A stretch of DNA of 64,000 nucleotides from JBDTSW01 sp963782605 (GTDB lineage Bacteria; Actinomycetota; Thermoleophilia; Solirubrobacterales; 70-9). Of this stretch, positions 61,295 through 64,000 are shown piece by piece; position 1 is the first letter of the stretch; each line of letters starts with the position of its first letter. The translations under genes and the position numbers were made by a program. The stretch is taken from assembly GCA_963782605.1 (NCBI GenBank), contig CAWAKK010000001.1, positions 1 to 64,000 of the forward strand. Direction: 5' to 3'. The notes beneath the pieces are model-generated. The model was not told the DNA's origin, searched no databases, and saw nothing but the letters and a program-made list of their open reading frames with translations.

Positions 61295-61696
61295 CTAGTC
61301 AGCCCACCAGTCGCGCTCGCCCTCGACGTCTTCGCGTCGAGACTCGCCGAGACTGGGCGCGCCGATGACGAGGATCTCGAGACCCTCCGGCCCGGCCTCG
61401 TAGCCTCGCCACGTACCGGGCGGGACGCGCACCGCGTCCCACTCCTCGAGCTCGACGATCTCGTCGTCGAGCTTCATTCGCCCGCTCCCGCGCACGACCA
61501 CGTACACCTCCTCCTGCTTCCTGTGCGTGTGGCCGTACGGAAAGCGATAGCCGGGAGGGACGCGCTGGTAGCTCAGGCCGGATTGCTCGAGCTCGAGCGC
61601 GTCGGTCGCCAAGCGGAACTCCAGGTCCGGCGCGCCGTCGAACCTGGACCCGACGTCCTCTAGGTCCTTCTTGAGGTTCCTGAGCGTGAACGGCAC
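61295..61696 (-). CDS. Cupin-domain protein
   Basis: 133 aa from GTG 61696 (PFTLRNLKKDLEDVGSRFDG). Cupin motif 1 region reads RFPYGHTHRKQEEVYVVVRG (His and Glu metal ligands), motif 2 EWDAVRVPPGTWRGYEAG. Small cupins of this kind may be isomerases, dioxygenases or metabolite sensors. The extended frame upstream (to 61948) is antisense over the MFS start and rejected. Convergent with the lipoprotein gene. Confidence 0.88.
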   Translation of the reverse strand: MPFTLRNLKKDLEDVGSRFDGAPDLEFRLATDALELEQSGLSYQRVPPGYRFPYGHTHRKQEEVYVVVRGSGRMKLDDEIVELEEWDAVRVPPGTWRGYEAGPEGLEILVIGAPSLGESRREDVEGERDWWAD

Positions 61697-61905
61697 GGCC
61701 GCAATCCTATGGTCCCTGGCTGGGTCGCCGATCTGATGTGTCAGGCTCGCGCGAGCAAGGACGGCTCGATGACGGCTGTGATCCACTACGCGAGGAATGC
61801 GGATGGAGGAACGCGGCCGGCACACCCTCAACGGGGTTCCCGACGAGTGGCGGCTGTTCGCGGTCGCGTCTTCGGGCTGACCGTGCTCCTCGCCGCTCCT
61901 CGACG

Positions 61906-63551
61906 ATGAGCGCCGGCCTGCGCCAGCTTCGGATCTCACTGAGCGCACTGACGGCGGTCTTCAGAAATCCGTCCCTCGCGCGGCTGAGCTTCGGCTGGGC
62001 GGGGATGACGTTCACCACCTGGGCGTTCGCGATCGCCCTCGGCGTCTACGCCTTCGGGGAGGGGGGTGCCACGGCCGTCGGCATCGCCGCCCTCGTCCGT
62101 CTGCTCCCCGGCGCGATGGCTTCGCCGTTCGCGGGCCTGCTCGGGGACCGGTTGTCGCGGCGCCTTGTCCTGATGCTGAGCGCGCTGCTGAGCGGTCTCG
62201 CGATCGCGATCGCGGCAGCCGCGGCGGCCGCGGACGCCCCAGCCTGGGTCGTCTACGGGCTCGCCGGCCTCTTCACCGTCGCCTCTACCCCCTACGTGCC
62301 GGCCGAGGGAGCGCTGCTGCCGCTGGCTGCCCGCACCCCCAGGAACTCTCGGCGGCCAACGTTACCCACAACCAGATGGACAGCCTGGGCTTTCTCGTCG
62401 CCTCGCTCGTCGCGGGAGCGCTCCTGGCCGTAGCCAGCCCAGAGGCCGCATTCGCCGCCGCCGCGACGGCTGGCCTCGTCACGGCGGTGGTCCTCTCAAC
62501 CCTGGTCACGGACGAGCGGCCCTCCTATCACGAGGAGGCGGGCGCGCCGGGGGTGCTTCGCCAGACGGCCGTGGGCTTCAGAGTGCTGGTGGCCGAGCCC
62601 AAGCTGCGCCTGGTTGGCATCGCGCTCAGCCTTTTGGTCTTCGTCGAGGGTGCGGCTGACGTGATGGTCGTGATCGTCACCCTCGACCTGCTCGGGATCA
62701 GCGAGGGCAACGTCGGCTGGATCAACGCCGCCTGGGGCATCGGGGCATTGATCGCCGGGGCAGGGTTGGCGGTACTCCTGGACCGCGGCAACCTCGCGGC
62801 CGGGCTTTCGGTCGGCTGCCTGATCACCGGGGTCGGCCTCGCGCTCCCCGGCGCCTGGCCGGTGGCAGTTGCCGCCTACCTCTCCTTCTTGCTGATGGGG
62901 TTCGGCTTCAGCTTCGTCGAGGTGGCCGCGAGAACGCTGCTCCAGCGTCTCGGCTCGGACGAGACGCTCGCTCGCGTGATCGGCTTTCTGGAGACGAGCC
63001 GTTTGGCCGCGACGGCCCTGGGCGCGATCGTCGCACCGGCGATGGTGGCCGCGTTCGGCGTGCGCGGCGCGCTGCTGGCGCTCGGGGCGCTGCTGCCCGC
63101 GCTCGCGCTGATGCGCTGGCGAGCGCTGCGCGATTTCGAGATTGGCGCTCCGGTCTCCGAACGCAACTACAACCTTCTTCGTGGCACCTCGATCTTCGCC
63201 CCATTGCCCGTTGACGCCCTTGAGGGCGTGTGCCGCTCCCTGGTCGCGGTCGATGTGAAGCCGGGGCAGGAGGTGATCACCCAAGGAGACCACGGGGACC
63301 GCTTCTATCTGATCGACCACGGGGAGGTCGAGGTAAGCAAGAACGACGTCCTCGAGCGGAGCCAGAGCGAAGGCGAGTGCTTTGGCGAGATCGCTCTGCT
63401 TCGGGACGTGCCCCGCACGGCCACCGTCCGCGCCACTCGCGAGACCCGGTTGCTGGCACTCGACCGCGACCACTTCATCGCGGCCGTCGGCGGGCACCGG
63501 CGTAGCCATCAGAACGCCGAGGCCGTCGCCGATCGTTGGCTCCAGCCCTAG
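61906..63551 (+). CDS. MFS transporter with C-terminal cyclic-nucleotide-binding domain (frameshifted)
   Basis: Frame 1 from ATG 61906 gives the first four to five helices (RNPSLARLSFGWAGMTFTTW, LLGDRLSRRLVLMLSALLSG). At about 62336, beside a run of C, the frame shifts; frame 2 continues as LSAANVTHNQMDSLGFLVAS to the stop at 63551. The joined protein is about 547 aa: 12 helices (about 1-410) then a cNMP-binding domain whose phosphate cassette is FGEIALLRDVPRTATVRATR. The fusion suggests transport or signalling gated by a nucleotide; the cargo is unknown. Confidence 0.82.
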
Positions 63552-63637
63552 GTCGAGGCGGCTCAAGCGCCGCCCCGCCCGGCGACCGATGGGCACCGAG
63601 GTCCGAGCGCCCGCGTCGGCCGCGATCCGTGCGCGAG

Positions 63638-64000
63638 TCAGCTGCCCGGAGCGCGGGCGTGGACGGCGGTGAAGGCGATCGTCTGCGTCCACCACCGCGG
63701 ATCGTCGCAGTGGGCGAGGAACCGATCGATGAGTCGGGTCGTCGAGCCTCCCCGAGTCCACGAGCCGGTCGCGTAGCTCGACGACCGTCTGGGTCCAGTA
63801 CGCCGCCCACTCAGAGCCCCCGTTGTAGACGGCGGTCTCGGCCGTCCCCGCGACCTGCTCGAGTCCCAACGTCGCGAGCCGCGGGGCCAGCGTGCGACCC
63901 ACGTGGTAGTCGATCCCCTGGTCGCGCGACCACCCGAGCCACCCGCTCCAGAAGGCTCGCACCTCGAGCGGCTGGGCGACACTGACCGGCAAGAAGTCCG
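63638..64000 (-). CDS. Unrecognised protein, C-terminal part, cut by window edge (frameshifted)
   Basis: Two frames join near 63745. The upstream part, reaching the window end, reads QPLEVRAFWSGWLGWSRDQG and AETAVYNGGSEWAAYWTQTV; the downstream part is RLIDRFLAHCDDPRWWTQTI and ends RAPGS. The pattern AVYNGGSEWAAYW...LIDRFLAHCDDPRWWTQTIAF resembles the C-terminal part of SAM-dependent methyltransferases of the actinobacterial type, where the last strand contacts substrate. The 5' part is outside the window. Confidence 0.55.
   Translation of the reverse strand, partial: RTSCRSVSPSRSRCEPSGAGGSGGRATRGSTTTWVARWPRGSRRWDSSRSRGRPRPPSTTGALSGRRTGPRRSSSYATGSWTRGGSTTRLIDRFLAHCDDPRWWTQTIAFTAVHARAPGS

Noticed and set aside
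62496..63992. Long minus-strand frame under the MFS gene
   Set aside because: Only its first part (beyond about 63745) resembles a real protein; the rest is the antisense of the MFS-cNMP gene.

Overview
The window is about 64 kb of GC-rich, densely coding DNA from a bacterium that is very probably an actinomycete, with Thermoleophilia (Solirubrobacterales or Gaiellales) my best guess. That rests on F420-type LLM and PPOX proteins, DUF6458 and DUF6325 proteins, HD-LuxR fusions, an ffs-dnaX-ybaB-recR block and heavy GTG/TTG start use. No rRNA gene or clear taxonomic marker is present, so the class is an inference.

Bases 1-46300 are mostly chromosomal core. In order: the end of an LCP cell-wall protein, an FmdB zinc ribbon, a broken lipoprotein, glyS, F420-type redox genes, a TetR gene divergent from a diiron R2-like/SCP2 fusion, an MMPL exporter, hsp20-lon, a metallo-hydrolase, a fatty-acid-hydroxylase-like protein, mdh-icd, an AidB-like acyl-CoA dehydrogenase, M28 and M50 peptidases, two successive succinate dehydrogenase/fumarate reductase operons (sdhCAB, then a flavoprotein/Fe-S/CCG-protein set followed by an overlapping 54-aa gene), a Na+/H+ antiporter, a large membrane protein, lysC-asd, padR-mmpL, recR-ybaB-dnaX, a secreted peptidase-like protein, the SRP RNA, a GMC oxidoreductase, a beta-lactamase-fold protein and an arsR-AHSA1 pair. 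mdh, icd, sdhCAB and the second complex form a TCA/respiratory neighbourhood; lysC and asd are the first two steps of the aspartate pathway.

Bases 46330-61300 are an accessory island anchored on an intact tRNA-Val(CAC). Downstream of it, in the same orientation, lie four copies of its 3' half (47 bp). They split the island into modules of about 2.0, 5.0, 3.9 and 2.7 kb carrying unrelated cargo: methyltransferase and RNase H-like; FG-GAP propeller proteins; HD-LuxR regulator, hydrolase, DUF6325 and SHOCT; ATP-grasp, esterase and VOC. Three of the four copies are the end of a constant element of about 148 bp: a GGGCACC hairpin, four CATCC-type repeats spaced exactly 10 bp, an 8-bp GCCTGAGG box exactly 14 bp before the tRNA fragment, then the tRNA fragment. 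The fourth copy keeps the box but not the hairpin, and an orphan hairpin sits at 61240. No recombinase gene is visible. The closest tRNA copy is perfect and the farther ones carry 1-3 changes, as expected of serial insertion at the tRNA gene. This is the most unusual structure in the window.

About ten genes are split by apparent single-base frameshifts spread over core and accessory DNA alike, some beside homopolymers. Sequencing or assembly error is the simplest explanation for many, so these genes are annotated as single loci with the break point noted.
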